A DNA stretch of 64,000 nt, taken from contig JAXGGA010000472.1 in assembly GCA_038373865.1 (NCBI GenBank), positions 1 to 64,000 of the forward strand. Direction: 5' to 3'. Positions 1-15,015 of the stretch are shown here, piece by piece. Position 1 is the stretch's first letter. The number at the start of each line of letters is the position of its first letter. This DNA is from Uloborus plumipes (Eukaryota > Arthropoda > Arachnida > Araneae > Uloboridae). The notes below the pieces were generated by a model. That model was not told the DNA's origin. It did not search any database and saw nothing but the letters and a program-made list of their open reading frames with translations. The position numbers and the translations under genes are program-made.

Positions 1-1589
1 ATGCAATAAATTTTTTATTTACGAAATCGTAGTAATTTGTGATTTTGGTCCCAGTTGAAGGAATATCCCATTAATTAAAATAACTTCATGGAAAATTGGC
101 TACTCTGTTCAGCGGGCTCTACTGTATTCTGTATTTATCGGCTTTCCTAATTATAATTATATACCGTTAAATATAAATTAGACATTCATGATCACATACA
201 TTTTGAACGAGTTAATCTCTAGTTATTAGTTACTGTTCAAGTAAGCGCAGATTACAGTTTTCATGACAATCATCTAATTTTAAGAAATAGCAGAAAAAAA
301 TTATTTTTAACCATTGCGCCGACTCAACAATTGAATTCATCTTTCATGGTAAAACACGTCAATCACTTCTTTTTCACTTTGCATTTCTTCAGCAAGCTTT
401 TTCTGCATCTTATATTCAGTGGAAGAGCAAAAATCAGTAATCTTTTTATAAGAATTGTTCAGTTTATCCTTCATTAAACTCGGTGGGGTGGGGTTGGGAT
501 TAAGGGTACAGCGGACCTTAAAAGCTATTTTTCTTATTTATTACTTCAAAACATGAAACTTGGCATGGAGATAGGTTAGGTTATCAAGAAACAGAAATCA
601 TGCGAAAAATAAAAAACAAAGAAAACATTTAATTAAATTGAAAAAAAAAAATAATTTTAAATTTTAAAATGCTTCATGCACTTGAATTTTTGCTTCTTTT
701 CTAAAATATTTTTTTAAAGAAAATAAATGAATATTGCGAACAATGTTGTGTATTGGTTTAAAGATTGTTTCGTTACTTTCTTCACAATATTTTTTTTTTC
801 GCATAAATATATGATTTTGTTGAAAATATTACATAAAAATCACATTAACTATTTTTTTAAGCATCTAAAAAAACTCTGATACCTTAATACATACACAGTT
901 TTATGAAACTACTACAAAAGTAATATATTACCAAATTTGAGTCATATGGAACAAAAATTTAAACGCATGGAGCATTTTTCATATGCGTCGGCATCAACTG
1001 TTTCCATTCCGAGAAAAACGAAGTTAAAATAACATTTCACTTTCCTTTCGAGGTTGTCATATTTTAATGCTTCACAAACGACATTTCATTAATGACTAAG
1101 CATTATTATCACAATATGGTTATGGTCGATGCTGCGGAAAAAAAAAAACGAAAGAAATTAAATTTAGTGTAAAATGAAAAATATAGAAGCGACTTTGTTT
1201 ACATGTTTCACAGCAATTTAACTTGAAAAAATGCATTGTTTTCATTTTTTTGTAAATCTTAACACTTCATTATAAAACATCAGATCAACAAGCGGTTTTT
1301 TTCATTCGATTCAGCGTACTCCATATTTTTAATTTACCACACAATTTTTCTGCGTATTTTTAACCGATTTTGGCTATTTCGTAGGTCTACGGTTCCTTTA
1401 AGTTTAGTCATTTTACAGCATTTAATCATTAGATTGCATGAAATAAAACAATAATTTTTAAAGCGACAAAATAATTTTCTCCTATTACAAATAACCAACT
1501 AGTTATTTTAAGACCACCGAAAACCCAAATGGATTAAAAACTGATGCTTCACAAGGATTTTGTAATTAATATCTAGTGCATCCTTTATA
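1..1589. other. AT-rich unique DNA, no gene seen
   Basis: This stretch is AT-rich with scattered A and T runs. Frames are short and closed on both strands and I recognise no repeat. I see nothing further in it. Confidence 0.6.
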
Positions 1590-1850
1590 AACGTATCTAG
1601 AGGACGCATCAGACTGTTGGCACCATTTCTCAAACACTAACACGATAAAAACCCAACAGCTCGCCTTGCGTCCATTAATTAATGTGAAAGCTCTTTCGTT
1701 TAGTGCAATGCGCTTTTTCCAGTGATGTCACCCAAATTAGCAAGCAGTGCACTTTATTTAAGTTCTCTAATCTTCGTTATCTGTTGTTTCGCCACTGGTA
1801 ATGCGGCAATCGGCGGTAAACGAGGATAAGTCTCCAGAGAAACATTGTTA
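1590..1850. other. GC-richer, high-complexity island; possible cis-regulatory DNA
   Basis: Composition shifts visibly away from the A/T runs on both sides. A perfect 12-bp palindrome CATTAATTAATG lies at 1673-1684, made of two overlapping homeodomain-type TAAT cores. No frame of useful length crosses the segment. A conserved non-coding element is one reading and a chance fluctuation is another; there is no direct evidence of function. Confidence 0.2.
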
Positions 1851-4139
1851 TGGTTAGCAATTAGTGTATATTGTTCTTGCGGCAAATAATGACTGTAGCT
1901 TACAAGTGGTTAGCGAAAAAAGAAAAGAAAAAAAGGGAGACAGTTTACGCCGAAAACATTTATCATATAGCATGTGTCGTATATGTATTTCAGAATTTCT
2001 CATAACTTGGCTGTTCTGATGTAATTTCGTTAAACACATGGTACTGACTTGAAAAATGCACCACTAAAATGATTTATTACGTTGCATAAGAATAAGTGAA
2101 GTGGGGTCAGCTTGTGTAAAGGGAAAAACATTTTAGTATTGCAAATTTATATGTTTCCCTTTCTTTTGGATGAATTCAGAGATAAAACTACACAAGAGTC
2201 CAAGAATACACTATTTGAGAGTCATTGGGTATTAAAAAAATGACTTTATGACTTTTTGTTTTCGAATAAATCATGTTTATTTTTACCCCGGCGTTTTCAT
2301 GTTACTCCAGAGGCTAGGGGGTTAATGTAAACATCTCATTATTTCCCAATAAGGTTCATATGCAAGTAGGTAATCACGCTATAATACATAATCAATTTAG
2401 ATGTTGAAGAAGTCAACAACAATACACAACATGCGACTTATAGTTTGCATGCTACTCGATAAATCCTCCAAATGCAATCCGAAATAGTTTTCTTAAAACA
2501 AGTCGTTACAAAACATTAAACTATGAACTGAGTTTATGTAAAATACACTTAAAAGTGTAATTTACATTACAATTTAACCTTTCAAAAATAGGAATAACGA
2601 AAAACGTTTTTCTATTGACCGTACAGTACAGTATTTATGAGGTATATGAACACATTTATATTGCGCATACAAACAGCTGGGAAGGTAAAATTTATAAATA
2701 AATATTTTTAGAAACCTTCCGTAGGACAGGTAAAACTAGTTGAAACCAGTTACTTTGCATTTGGTTGTCCTTCTGGAGATTAAACTGTAAGATCACTAAA
2801 CTTAGGAAACAGCTTTTTTTCTAGTGTTATCTATAAACAATGACGACGCCTATACAATTGTTTGAAACACGCGGAATTCTCAAAATATCTTCTTTTGTTT
2901 CCATTTACCCCGTATAACCGTACTATATAATGTATTTTTGCATAGTGATGCATATATGTATAATGTGTGCGTGCATAACAGGACAACAACTGAAAAGATA
3001 TTCTGAAAGAAAAATTGACTTCAACTCTCAAAAATCCAGCTGTCCAATGTCTTATAAAGCGAAGAGCTGGAGGGGGAAAAAAAACTTGCTAATTCTCGTT
3101 CGTCTGAATTTCGAACAGCTCGTTGCAGCCACCGAAGACTGCAGTTCTATTCTTATTCAGACTCATTAGTCTGGATTAGCCGTAATAAAGCTGAAAGATA
3201 AAAAGAGCAACGATGCTGAGTATGACTTCATAACCACTCTGAAGTGCTGAAATATTTTTAAGGAACTCAACATTTTGTTTGAGTCTGCTGAAAGGTGAGA
3301 AAGATGCCTTCAAACCTTCTCCCCTTCATATTTGACCAATGTTTTCTCCTCATGTTGATAGATTGTTTCTACCTTGCAGATAAAAAACTACGCACTCTAG
3401 TGTTCATATTAACTCCATGGTTATGATACTGTTACTGGTTTGCCCAAAATGGCTCAACAGCGACTCCGAGAAGGAAGCATAAAAGCTTAAATGCTCCCTA
3501 AAAATCATGAACAGTTGAAAATTTAGAGAAATTAGATCACAGAGCTTTATTAGTCAGACAATATAGTACTGCATACATATTTCAACCAGTAAGTTACAGA
3601 ACAATACGATTGATAGTCCAAATAATTCGTTAAATCGAAGCAATCGTGGATTTATTTAATTTTTATATATTATAGTAACAATCTGTGAATGAGGTAACTG
3701 CATTGAGCAGAAGAATCCTACCTTTTTATTTTTATAACAAAATCAAATTTTTACTTTTGGCATTGTCAGCAAAAGTAAGACGAAATAAAGCATTGCCAAA
3801 AAAAGTCAAATAATAAATAAAAATACTACAGCAGGTGGTTGCGTTTCAATGAAACCTTCCTATTTGCTTCTCAAACAAAAGTGTTAAACGCTGCGCATAA
3901 AAATATGCATTTTACATTCAAAAAACGTATTTTTCAAGAGCACATCCTTAGCGAAGTGATGAACAATCAGACACAAAAGCACACCGACAATCTCCAATTG
4001 GTAAAAGCGTGGAGGAGAAGGATAGTTATACAGTCCTGAAAACAATAACTCTAATTGATATTCCTCAAGGAACTTCAAGACTATTCATTTCCAAGATGAT
4101 TATTTTTCACTTGATTCGTTGAAGCTAAGTAGTTATTAA
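1851..4139. other. AT-rich DNA, no gene seen
   Basis: All frames here are below about 80 codons, lack codon bias and match no family I know. No inverted-repeat element or tandem array was recognised. Confidence 0.6.
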
Positions 4140-4575
4140 TAACAGCCGATCAGTGTCTGTCTTAGGAGGCAAATGGCGGAAAATCATCCAGCTCCATGGC
4201 CAAGAAATCGATATGCATTTGCACTAATGATAGTAGAAAAGAGGGAAAAATTACATTGACAAGAGGAAGTTAATTTCCCCTTCTCAGAGGAGTCGGAAAC
4301 TGCTCAGTACTGTCTAATCCATATTTTCGGGCTTCAACTATTCGGGGGAGGCAGTCCCTCTGCGATCCGAAATCACACGGGTCACGTAGTCACGTGATGA
4401 GGTGAGCGGGCCGCGGATTGTAGAGTGGTTGACTGGTTTCTGGAATGGTGGCGTGCCAATGGTAGGATGTATGGTAGTGAAGGAGATATTGTCGGGGAAA
4501 AGGAGAGCGGAAGTGGCAATAGTGGTACTTGTGTGTATGATATCCACCCCAGGAATCAATGAAGAATGGGTATTA
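4140..4575. other. GC-richer island, both strands partly open
   Basis: This block is clearly richer in G and C than its flanks and is free of homopolymer runs. Overlapping open frames run on both strands (84 codons reverse, 60 forward), as expected from low stop-codon density rather than from coding. A CACGTG E-box core lies near 4390. It may be a conserved non-coding element or part of an unrecognised exon; I cannot assign a product. Confidence 0.2.
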
Positions 4576-5085
4576 ACGTTTTGAAATTCCACCTAACACA
4601 AAACTTTTAAAAAATCACATCAGAAACGTCCAAATTTACATAGATTTTAATTAGTTTTATTTTAAATCATTTAATTTACGAGATGACACCTGAGCCTAAC
4701 GCTCTTTTCAAAAATAAATGTTTTTTGAGAAAAAAAGAAAACGCTTCGACTTTTCGACTAGCTTAAAAAAATCGACCATTGTTTGATTTTTTTTCTAAAT
4801 TTTGTCAATTATGCAGCACACGGCATTGTTTGAAAGTGATTGTGTAAAAAGCTAAAATAGTTCAATATTTTCAACCATGTAACTGAAATGTGAAGTTAAC
4901 CAATTTTTACATTAACTTCTAACTGGTAGCTGAACTGAAAGGTAAAAATAATCTCTATGCTTCTAATACTAATTGTACTGAGTACAGTTTAAACATCAAG
5001 AAGTATATTTTAATTCATGAAGTTATTGCAATTGCATTGACGACTATTTACTAATGTATTTTAAGTGTTAAAAATTACAGAAGAT

Positions 5086-5260
5086 CAGTGGTGTAGCGAG
5101 AAATTTTTCATGGGGGTGTCATTGGAAAATTTTCGAAATAAAAAGTCGAAAAACGAAATGTTAGGCCCTTACTTGTGTGTTCATACACATAATTTTCTTT
5201 CTTCATGGGGAGAAGGCGTTATGAATCCCCCTATTTCCCTCCCCTTGGCTACGCTACTGC
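5086..5260. repeat. Small dispersed repeat with CAGTGGTGTAGC / GCTACGCTACTG ends
   Basis: The left end reads CAGTGGTGTAGCGAG and the right end GGCTACGCTACTGC, which are imperfect inverted repeats. The interior carries G-rich and then C-rich blocks (GGGGGTGTC near 5112, CCCTCCCCTTGG near 5240). This resembles the common invertebrate repeat class beginning CAGTGGCGTAGC. It is non-coding; the open frame across it is a by-product. No clear target-site duplication was found. Confidence 0.45.
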
Positions 5261-6495
5261 ATAAGAATGCAGCAATAATTTATTTTTATGCTCGCAACAC
5301 CAAAACTTAATTTTACTTAAAGGATTCATTTCAATCATGAAAACTAATACACAGACATCGCAAATTACATTGTAATAAAGAAAATGCATAAAAATGCTGC
5401 GTATCATTTTAATCTGTAATTTAATTGGTATTTTAACATTTCAACATCAGAGAAATATTCAAAATTAATAAGAATAATAACATATTACGAATGTGGTTCC
5501 TATTCCCCGCTAGATTGCAATGCTTTTTTTTTTTCGTTTTTCTTTTAAAAGAATTAAAAAAAAGAAAGAAAAAAAAAGCACTCTCAATATTTTCAGAATT
5601 CGATGATTTGGAAATATATTAGAAGAAATATCCAGAATATGATTTTTAATAGATTCCTTCTTCGCTTCCACCGGTATAAGAAACTTTCCAGAGATTCAAC
5701 AGACGATCCCAAATGGACTGGTGAAGATTTTTTTTCCTGAATTATAGTGAATTCCCTTGTGCCTTCCCAGTTTGAGAAACATTTGTCTGACTGATGTGAC
5801 TATTGAGCTGAGGGAACCACTAGGCACCACCACCATTAACTGCACCGTATCGGGCGAGCTCCCTGGTATATAAAGCTTTAAAATGGTAGCTATTCTCGAC
5901 GGGCAAGTATGTCATTTAAAGATCTGTTAGCTTTTATGATAGAAGATGTACAGTTACTTTTTCTGTAATATCAAAGTCCCATAGGTATGCAGGTATGCTT
6001 TTGGGAGATGCCCGACCTGTAGCTTCGTGTATGCTACAAAAAATATTATTCGGCCTTCATCTTGCTTAATTTGACATTAGAGTTTCCTGTTTCAATTCCC
6101 CTTTCACGTATTTTCTCAGTTCGCATTTTCGTATATAAAAGGCACTAATGGCGAAAAGTTATGGTACTATTGACTGAACACGGATGGAACCATTCAGTGA
6201 AACTTTGATCCATAAACTCTCCTTTTAAGCTGCCGCACACATATTTAATCAGTTACATTGCATATTTGTTTACACAAAGCTGAAGAAATGCTCCAAAAGC
6301 AATGTATAGTAACAAAAAAGTTAAGAAATAATAATTATCAAATCTATTCAAAATTAACCATTAGCCTATTTCAAAGCTTTTCTCTCATTTATTGTACTTT
6401 GAGCAACCACAAAAATAGGATGCAAACTACATTATTTTAATGAAAGTAGTGCATCCTTAATGTATCAAAATAAAGTTTACAGTCAAACTAAAATA
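5261..6495. other. No gene seen; two TATA-box-like sites
   Basis: The DNA is mixed in composition, GC-richer around 5650-5900. TATATAAAG occurs near 5868 and TATATAAAAGG near 6132; both fit a TATA consensus, but AT-rich DNA yields such strings by chance. No downstream frame gives a believable first exon, so these are noted as weak promoter candidates only. Confidence 0.25.
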
Positions 6496-6666
6496 CAGTC
6501 GAGTATCGATAACTTGAAGCCTTTTAACTCGAATATTCCTTCATCTCGAAGTTTTCATTGGGTTCCAAACCCCTGAGAAGACTGAAAACTTCCTATAACT
6601 CGAATTGCCAATAACTCAAAGGTTTTATCTGGTTCCTTGGAACTTCGAGCTATCGAGACTCGACTG
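6496..6666. mobile_element. Tigger/pogo-like MITE, 171 bp
   Basis: The ends are inverted repeats. The left reads CAGTCGAGTATCGATAACTT and the reverse complement of the right reads CAGTCGAGTCTCGATAGCTC. The left flank is TA, the target of the Tc1/mariner/pogo superfamily; the right flank is TG, apparently a mutated TA. The interior repeats CTCGAA-type words on both strands. Size, ends and target fit a non-autonomous Tigger-like element with no coding capacity. Confidence 0.75.
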
Positions 6667-7207
6667 TGTTTAAAACTCCCTGTTTTCACTTCACAAGATA
6701 ACAACATGAACCATTAAAGTATAGCATTTAATATCTACCTTAGAACCACACTAACGTAAGTCTATTTTCGTCATTTCTTAGTAGAGGGCGAAAACGATTG
6801 TCGGATACATGCAAAGGATGGGACTCTCGCTCTTTTGACGCTGGTAAATAATTGTGAAGGAATTTGTTTTATAGAATACTGTTTTAATGGGTCGATGTGG
6901 AATAAGATTCTACATACAATGTAGCAAAAAAGTGAAAATCGCCATTTTTGGACTTACGTCATTCTGGTACCGAGGTACAGATATTATAATATATGAAGAG
7001 CGAATTGAACAGCTCCGAAAATAACTTGCAAGCCGCAACTTCAGAATTATGTTGAATGAAGAAAATTAAGTTATGCAAAATATAGAAAACTATTCTTTCC
7101 TAAAATAAGGAGTGGAAAATCTATTTTATAACTGTCCCAGAGAGCACAGTTCTCGGTCTTTTAATCTTTTTCATTATTTATTTATTTCTTTACTTTTACT
7201 TTCATTA

Positions 7208-7245
<38 letters not shown>

Positions 7246-9227
7246 GAGGAGCAAAGTTAACCAACTTGCACTTAGAGGAAGACTGTTTATATATTGAATT
7301 CTTTAAGAAGAGGTCCGTGTTAATCAATGTGAAACAAAACAATTTTTTAAAGTCTCGGGTCTAATTTGGAAAGCGGTTCAATATATGCGGTCTTTCCCAA
7401 CCTCCAATTCACTCTATGTGACATTACATGTCTTTTAAGTCGAAGGTTCCTTTTTATTCCCTTTTCTTTCTTTCACTGTCTTATTTGGTTTCCTTCAATG
7501 TCTTATGTGGTTTATTTAATAATTAAACCACAAAGAAAAGCAGCAGTTATGAAGCAAACGACTATTTCGAAGGCTATAAAATAATGAAACAACCAGAATT
7601 ATTGGCTCAAATATTTTCCCACGTAAACCATTAAAGTATTTGTGAAATCATATTTTATTTCTGGTCATATTTTGCTTAAAGTTTCGTTGACTATGAGTCG
7701 TCTAGACAGTTTTCATTTCCGAGCATAATAGTGCGCATCTTTTAACAAAAAATATAAAGGAAATTCTTAAAGAGAAAATTGTATTTTTTGAAAAATGGTA
7801 TTTTACAACGTGCAAAAGTAACATATTCAACCTTAATTTTTTTTTAAAAAATCGAATTAGCTCTCTGTTCTGATTCAAATATAATGTTGCAATATGTCTA
7901 GACTCAACATAAATAAAAAAAAAAGTAATGTTTTCAGATTCCTGGTATCATCTTTGAATAAATCTGCAATAAAAGTTCAAAGTATTCTTAGGGCTTTTTA
8001 CATGGTTTGCAATTATATTCTGATAATGAAAGGCAAATTTTTCCGCAAATAACTCACAGTAGTTGAATTGATCTTGTTAAATAATTTAGGCACTTGTGTT
8101 ATGACAACAAGAAAATCGTCTAAGTGCAGTAAATTCTTTAAGGAAACTTCAAAAGTTTTTAATGTTTGAGAGAAAGGAAATAATAGTTGTAAATAACTAT
8201 TTAGTAATCAGGCGGTGATGGTTTAAGACTTAATAATCGAAAAGTTTTAGATAATTAAACAAACAGAGAATGATTTACTTTTGCATTCATGCATTTTTAG
8301 CAGTATTTCTGAACTGTTAATAAAATAATAATTGACAAAGAGTGAATCACAATGTAAGTAAATTTTATATATTACAATTTTAAAACATCTGTTATAAAAT
8401 GGCAAATCAAGATAATGAATGTTAAGAAATTTTTGTTATCCCTCTCTTCCTTTTTTTAATTTTTAGCATTAATGACTTGCTGCATGAGTTTTTGATAAAA
8501 GCACTTGCTTATACACTTTATTTTCTAATGCATATGTCTCTATATTCAGATAAGAATGGGTACGATGATTTTATTAACTGTTCCGGCACCGACATCAAAA
8601 CCGATGTTTAAAAGTAGAAACGATAATGTTTAAAGAATAAGATAATTTTTGGCTTTTTAGAGCAATTTTCAGCTATATTTTTGAAGTCGGTTCTACTTTT
8701 TTTCTAAAGCTTTATTCATCTTTCGGTAAAGACTTCGAATAGCACATGTTCATATGCTTCATCTCATTTTTTCATATAATTTTTTCCTGTTTAAAATATA
8801 TAAATCGAGAAATATATATCAACGCGTTTCAAATTATAAGCGATTGCCACGAAAAACAAATTTTTGTTCCTTTCTGGGATTTTTTTTCTATGCTAGTTTA
8901 ATTAAATAATTTTTAAAGTACAAGTTTTTTAGCCAAATATGCGGCGAAAACTGGCATGGTTAATCCGCCAAGTGGCCGATTACCGCCGATTCGTCAGTGC
9001 GTCACTAATTTTAACCTTTAAAAGTTAAGGTCAAATCCCCTCTTTTAAAGAATTTACGTCCTTCTTTGCACAGGGAGAAACAGAAAACCTGATAGGAGCC
9101 TAGAAATAGATTACAAACATCGGGCATATCAGGACTAAATATTTTTTATCAGTAAAACTACGATCTGCATGTTGCATAATCATATGCCTTGGACGCTGCA
9201 GAATTTCTGCAGCTTGAAATCCACTGA
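6667..9227. other. AT-rich DNA, no gene seen
   Basis: No frame resembles a known protein. A run of 33 A residues lies at 7211-7243 and may be the tail of a decayed retroposed copy, although I could not identify its body. Nothing else stands out. Confidence 0.55.
7211..7243. repeat. Poly(A) run, 33 bp
   Basis: An uninterrupted run of 33 A residues. It could be a retroposon tail or simple slippage; no flanking target-site duplication was recognised. Confidence 0.85.
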
Positions 9228-9300
9228 CTGGATCCAAGTTCGAACTTGAGCCGTAAAGCGTGAGAAGCCAACGTCTTAACCGTTTTACACTACTCTGTCG
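9228..9300 (-). repeat. tRNA-derived SINE head (decayed)
   Basis: Read on the reverse strand there is a RNA polymerase III A-box-like stretch (TGTAAAACGGTTAAGACG, complement of 9271-9288) followed at tRNA spacing by a B-box-like AGTTCGAACTT (complement of about 9237-9248). Between them TTGGCTTCTCACGC resembles an anticodon arm with CTC in the anticodon position. Stem pairing is poor, so this looks like a tRNA-related SINE head and not a working tRNA gene. A near-perfect palindrome GCTGCAGAATTTCTGCAGC follows at 9196-9214. Confidence 0.45.
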
Positions 9301-11089
9301 GCGTGTAAAACTGCTAGCTTATAAACATCAAATCGCTTAGAGTGCGAGCATAAATTTTTAAGATTTCCCTCTATTTCTTTAGGATTCCGTTCTCAAACCC
9401 AGGGTTATGGGACCATGGGACCACCGGGAAGATATACCCTTTCAAAAAAAAAAAAAAAAAAAATCAAAATCGGACTATTCTGAAAAAGTTATGAGTGATC
9501 ATACATAAAAAAAAATATACCGGTTGACCTGAGAACCTCCTCCGTTTTTTAAGTAAAGTCTATGCTCTACAGAACATTTCCTCATCAAAACAAGAATAAC
9601 ATATTTGGTGTCTTTGAAGGCTGTTTTGTGCAGCCATTGATTGTCTTTACCGAAATGGGCCCTAAAACAAAGAACTTGTCACAGCAAAAGCATGAACACA
9701 AAATGATGCAATGCTCTAAAAGTTTTACGAAAGAGTGGTGACAGGTACCATCATCATTTCAGAATCTTTCAAGTTTTCTTTACTTCAAGTTATCTTTGTA
9801 AAACAAGACAAATATAATTCAAATGATTGTTAACAGATGAATGCTTAGAAATCGATATGAATATCAGTTTAAACTCATAATTTATACGTTAAGTACAAAT
9901 CTTTGACTTATTCTGATCATGACAGCATTAAGTACAGTATTCATAGCAATTTTTTCACTAATTTGTAAGTTTCAATTGATCACAATGTAAAGTTTAATTA
10001 ATACATTGTACCAAAACCCGCAAAATTAATATAATTTCGAAACAATTAAATGGCACTGTACCACATTTTTCTTTTGAGTTCATAACGTCAGGAGTACGAG
10101 GATTTATTTCATTAAACATATTCTGCCATTACATTGCTCTTATCTCTTTTCCTCATTGCGTTCCCTTACATACTCCTCATACAAGAAATGCAAATCGCAA
10201 AGGAGAATATTAAAGCATTGGTTTCCAGAAGTATGAAAACAATCCTTCGTGTTTTTTTCTTCCCTTTTAAACCACGAGAAGTACTTTTAGTATCTGGAAC
10301 AAATCCAAATGGAAGTTGCAGCATTGCAAGACAAGTTATTAACTCTAAAAAAGACATGTTTTGCTCAATTGCATTCTCTTAGCTTTTAGTTTAAGGAAAG
10401 TTTTAGAAACTTGTATTTTCCGCATCAAATAATTGTTTTAATTAAAATACCACTCATTGGTCTAGATAAAATTTTATTGAATGATGTACCGTATGAACAG
10501 TTAGTTTTAACCAAGTTAATTTTATATTTGAATTTTGCATTAATTAGTAATTTACTGCCTGAGTTTTTAAGAAATACACTTTTCTACTCCATACGCTTTT
10601 AACGCATGTATTTATTAATTTAAAACTGCATAATTACTCTAAAATGTTGTGTAACTTAAAATATTGAAGCATATGGAGTATAGTACATTATTTCGTGCAT
10701 TTATTACACGTTCTAAGTTGAAATTTCAATATGTGCAGCAGCCGAAACTTCGGTATTCGGTGCTTCGACCAAACCCCGCTTCGTGCCATCTCTAATTTTA
10801 AGCAAAAGTAAAATCCAACAAATACTCTTTATTGAAATCAAATAAAATCTTCTGTTAAAATTTAGAAAAAAAATATTTAAAAAAGCACGTTAATGGATTT
10901 TTACCATTGTAGCAGCACTAGTCAGTTTTTTAACGTCTAGCATTTTCCTATAATTGAGTCCCGTACTAATTGTCAAACACAATAAGATTAAAAGACAATA
11001 GAAGAGAGGAACACTGAAAGGGATATTATGAAAAAAAAAAGTCCCTAAAGAACTAAGAAAACAAGTTTGAAAATAATTCATTGTTCCCA
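9301..11089. other. AT-rich DNA, no gene seen
   Basis: No supported gene. A short segment near 10738-10790 has repeated TTCGG/CCGAA words (CCGAAACTTCGGTATTCGG), as in the ends of some hAT-type elements, but only a fragment is visible and I do not assign it. Confidence 0.5.
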
Positions 11090-11480
11090 GGTTGCCAAAT
11101 AAAGCGAATTCCTCGACAGGCTTTGACGCATCTCCGCTGTCATAAGCTGTAATAACACATCCAGGGGGAGGTGTGAGATGAAGTGTTTTCCGGGGAATTT
11201 AATCAATTGTCTACGATTAGCGTAGTAACCTGGGGCGCTCCTGCCTCATACCGTTAGTCCCCAGTGTTTAGTTTCCATCTTGGAAAGTGGTGTTGTCTTT
11301 TGCTACTTTCTTTTTCGAATCGCTTAGAACCGTCGATGCCCTAAAGGATCTCATTTCGTGGGGAGGATTGCAGGATTTTTCTATTTTTTCGATCACCTAT
11401 TGATTTTGTAGGGAAATGCATTTCCGATGGATGAAGTCAATATGTGACCGACGTCGGAACTAAACGTATTACTGAAGTAC
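11090..11480. other. GC-richer island, no coding frame
   Basis: About 390 bp of higher-complexity sequence begins just after GTTCCCAGGTTGCC and includes CCAGGGGGAGGTGTGAG and CCTGGGGCGCTCCTGCC. Stops occur in all frames. It could be an untranslated exon, a promoter or a conserved enhancer; nothing in the sequence decides between these. Confidence 0.2.
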
Positions 11481-11813
11481 ACGGAGAGAAGAAGAGGGAA
11501 ATTGTTTTAGTCTTCTTGGGGAAAGATAGAGAGTAAGTAAGAGTCTGTTTACAAGACGTTCTCTACATCATGGGAGTGAAGCCTACTCATCATTCGACCA
11601 TACACCCATCTAAGACAAAATTGTCTATATCGAGCCAAGATATCTTTCTCTGACGTAATAACTAGAAGCTGGTAGAAGAGCAAAAAGTTTTAATCAACTA
11701 GTGTTATAATATTGACCTGCTGAGCATAAGTCAGTATAAAAATTATTTCTAAAATTTCATTATGTATTACATGTATTTTTTTTCTGCTTATCGCCATACT
11801 TGTAAACTTTTTA

Positions 11814-14779
<2,966 letters not shown>

Positions 14780-15015
14780 TTTGTATTGACGTTGAACGTG
14801 GTTTGTTCCTAGCTCCTTCCAGTAGACAGGCCTCTCACGCGCAAACGTCCTCTGTCTGACAGGCTTGTCTTTGACATTTACTCGAGCAAGAAACAGGCGA
14901 CTGAGGTTGCGTTGGTTGTTAAGAAGCAATCCAATTAATATCGATCGGCGACGTAAGCTGAGCTAGTTTCATCCCAATCAATTCCTGATCTTCTAATGTG
15001 CGGTTGTTAATTAAG
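14780..15015. other. GC-richer island with homeodomain-type motifs
   Basis: The segment is more complex than its flanks and includes CAATCCAATTAATATCGATC near 14928 and GGTTGTTAATTAAGATG near 15002, both holding TAAT/ATTA cores. No frame is open across it. The motif content is compatible with a developmental enhancer, but short AT-rich motifs are common in this window, so this is a weak inference. Confidence 0.2.

Noticed and set aside
5866..6145. TATA boxes at about 5868 and 6132 as real promoters
   Set aside because: In DNA this AT-rich such strings are expected by chance, and no initiator at proper spacing or downstream exon was found.
7211..7243. Poly(A) run as the tail of a processed pseudogene
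   Set aside because: No coding remnant or poly(A) signal could be recognised upstream, and no flanking direct repeats were seen.
9228..9300. A functional tRNA-Glu gene on the reverse strand
   Set aside because: The anticodon and acceptor stems do not pair well; a tRNA-derived SINE head is the simpler reading.
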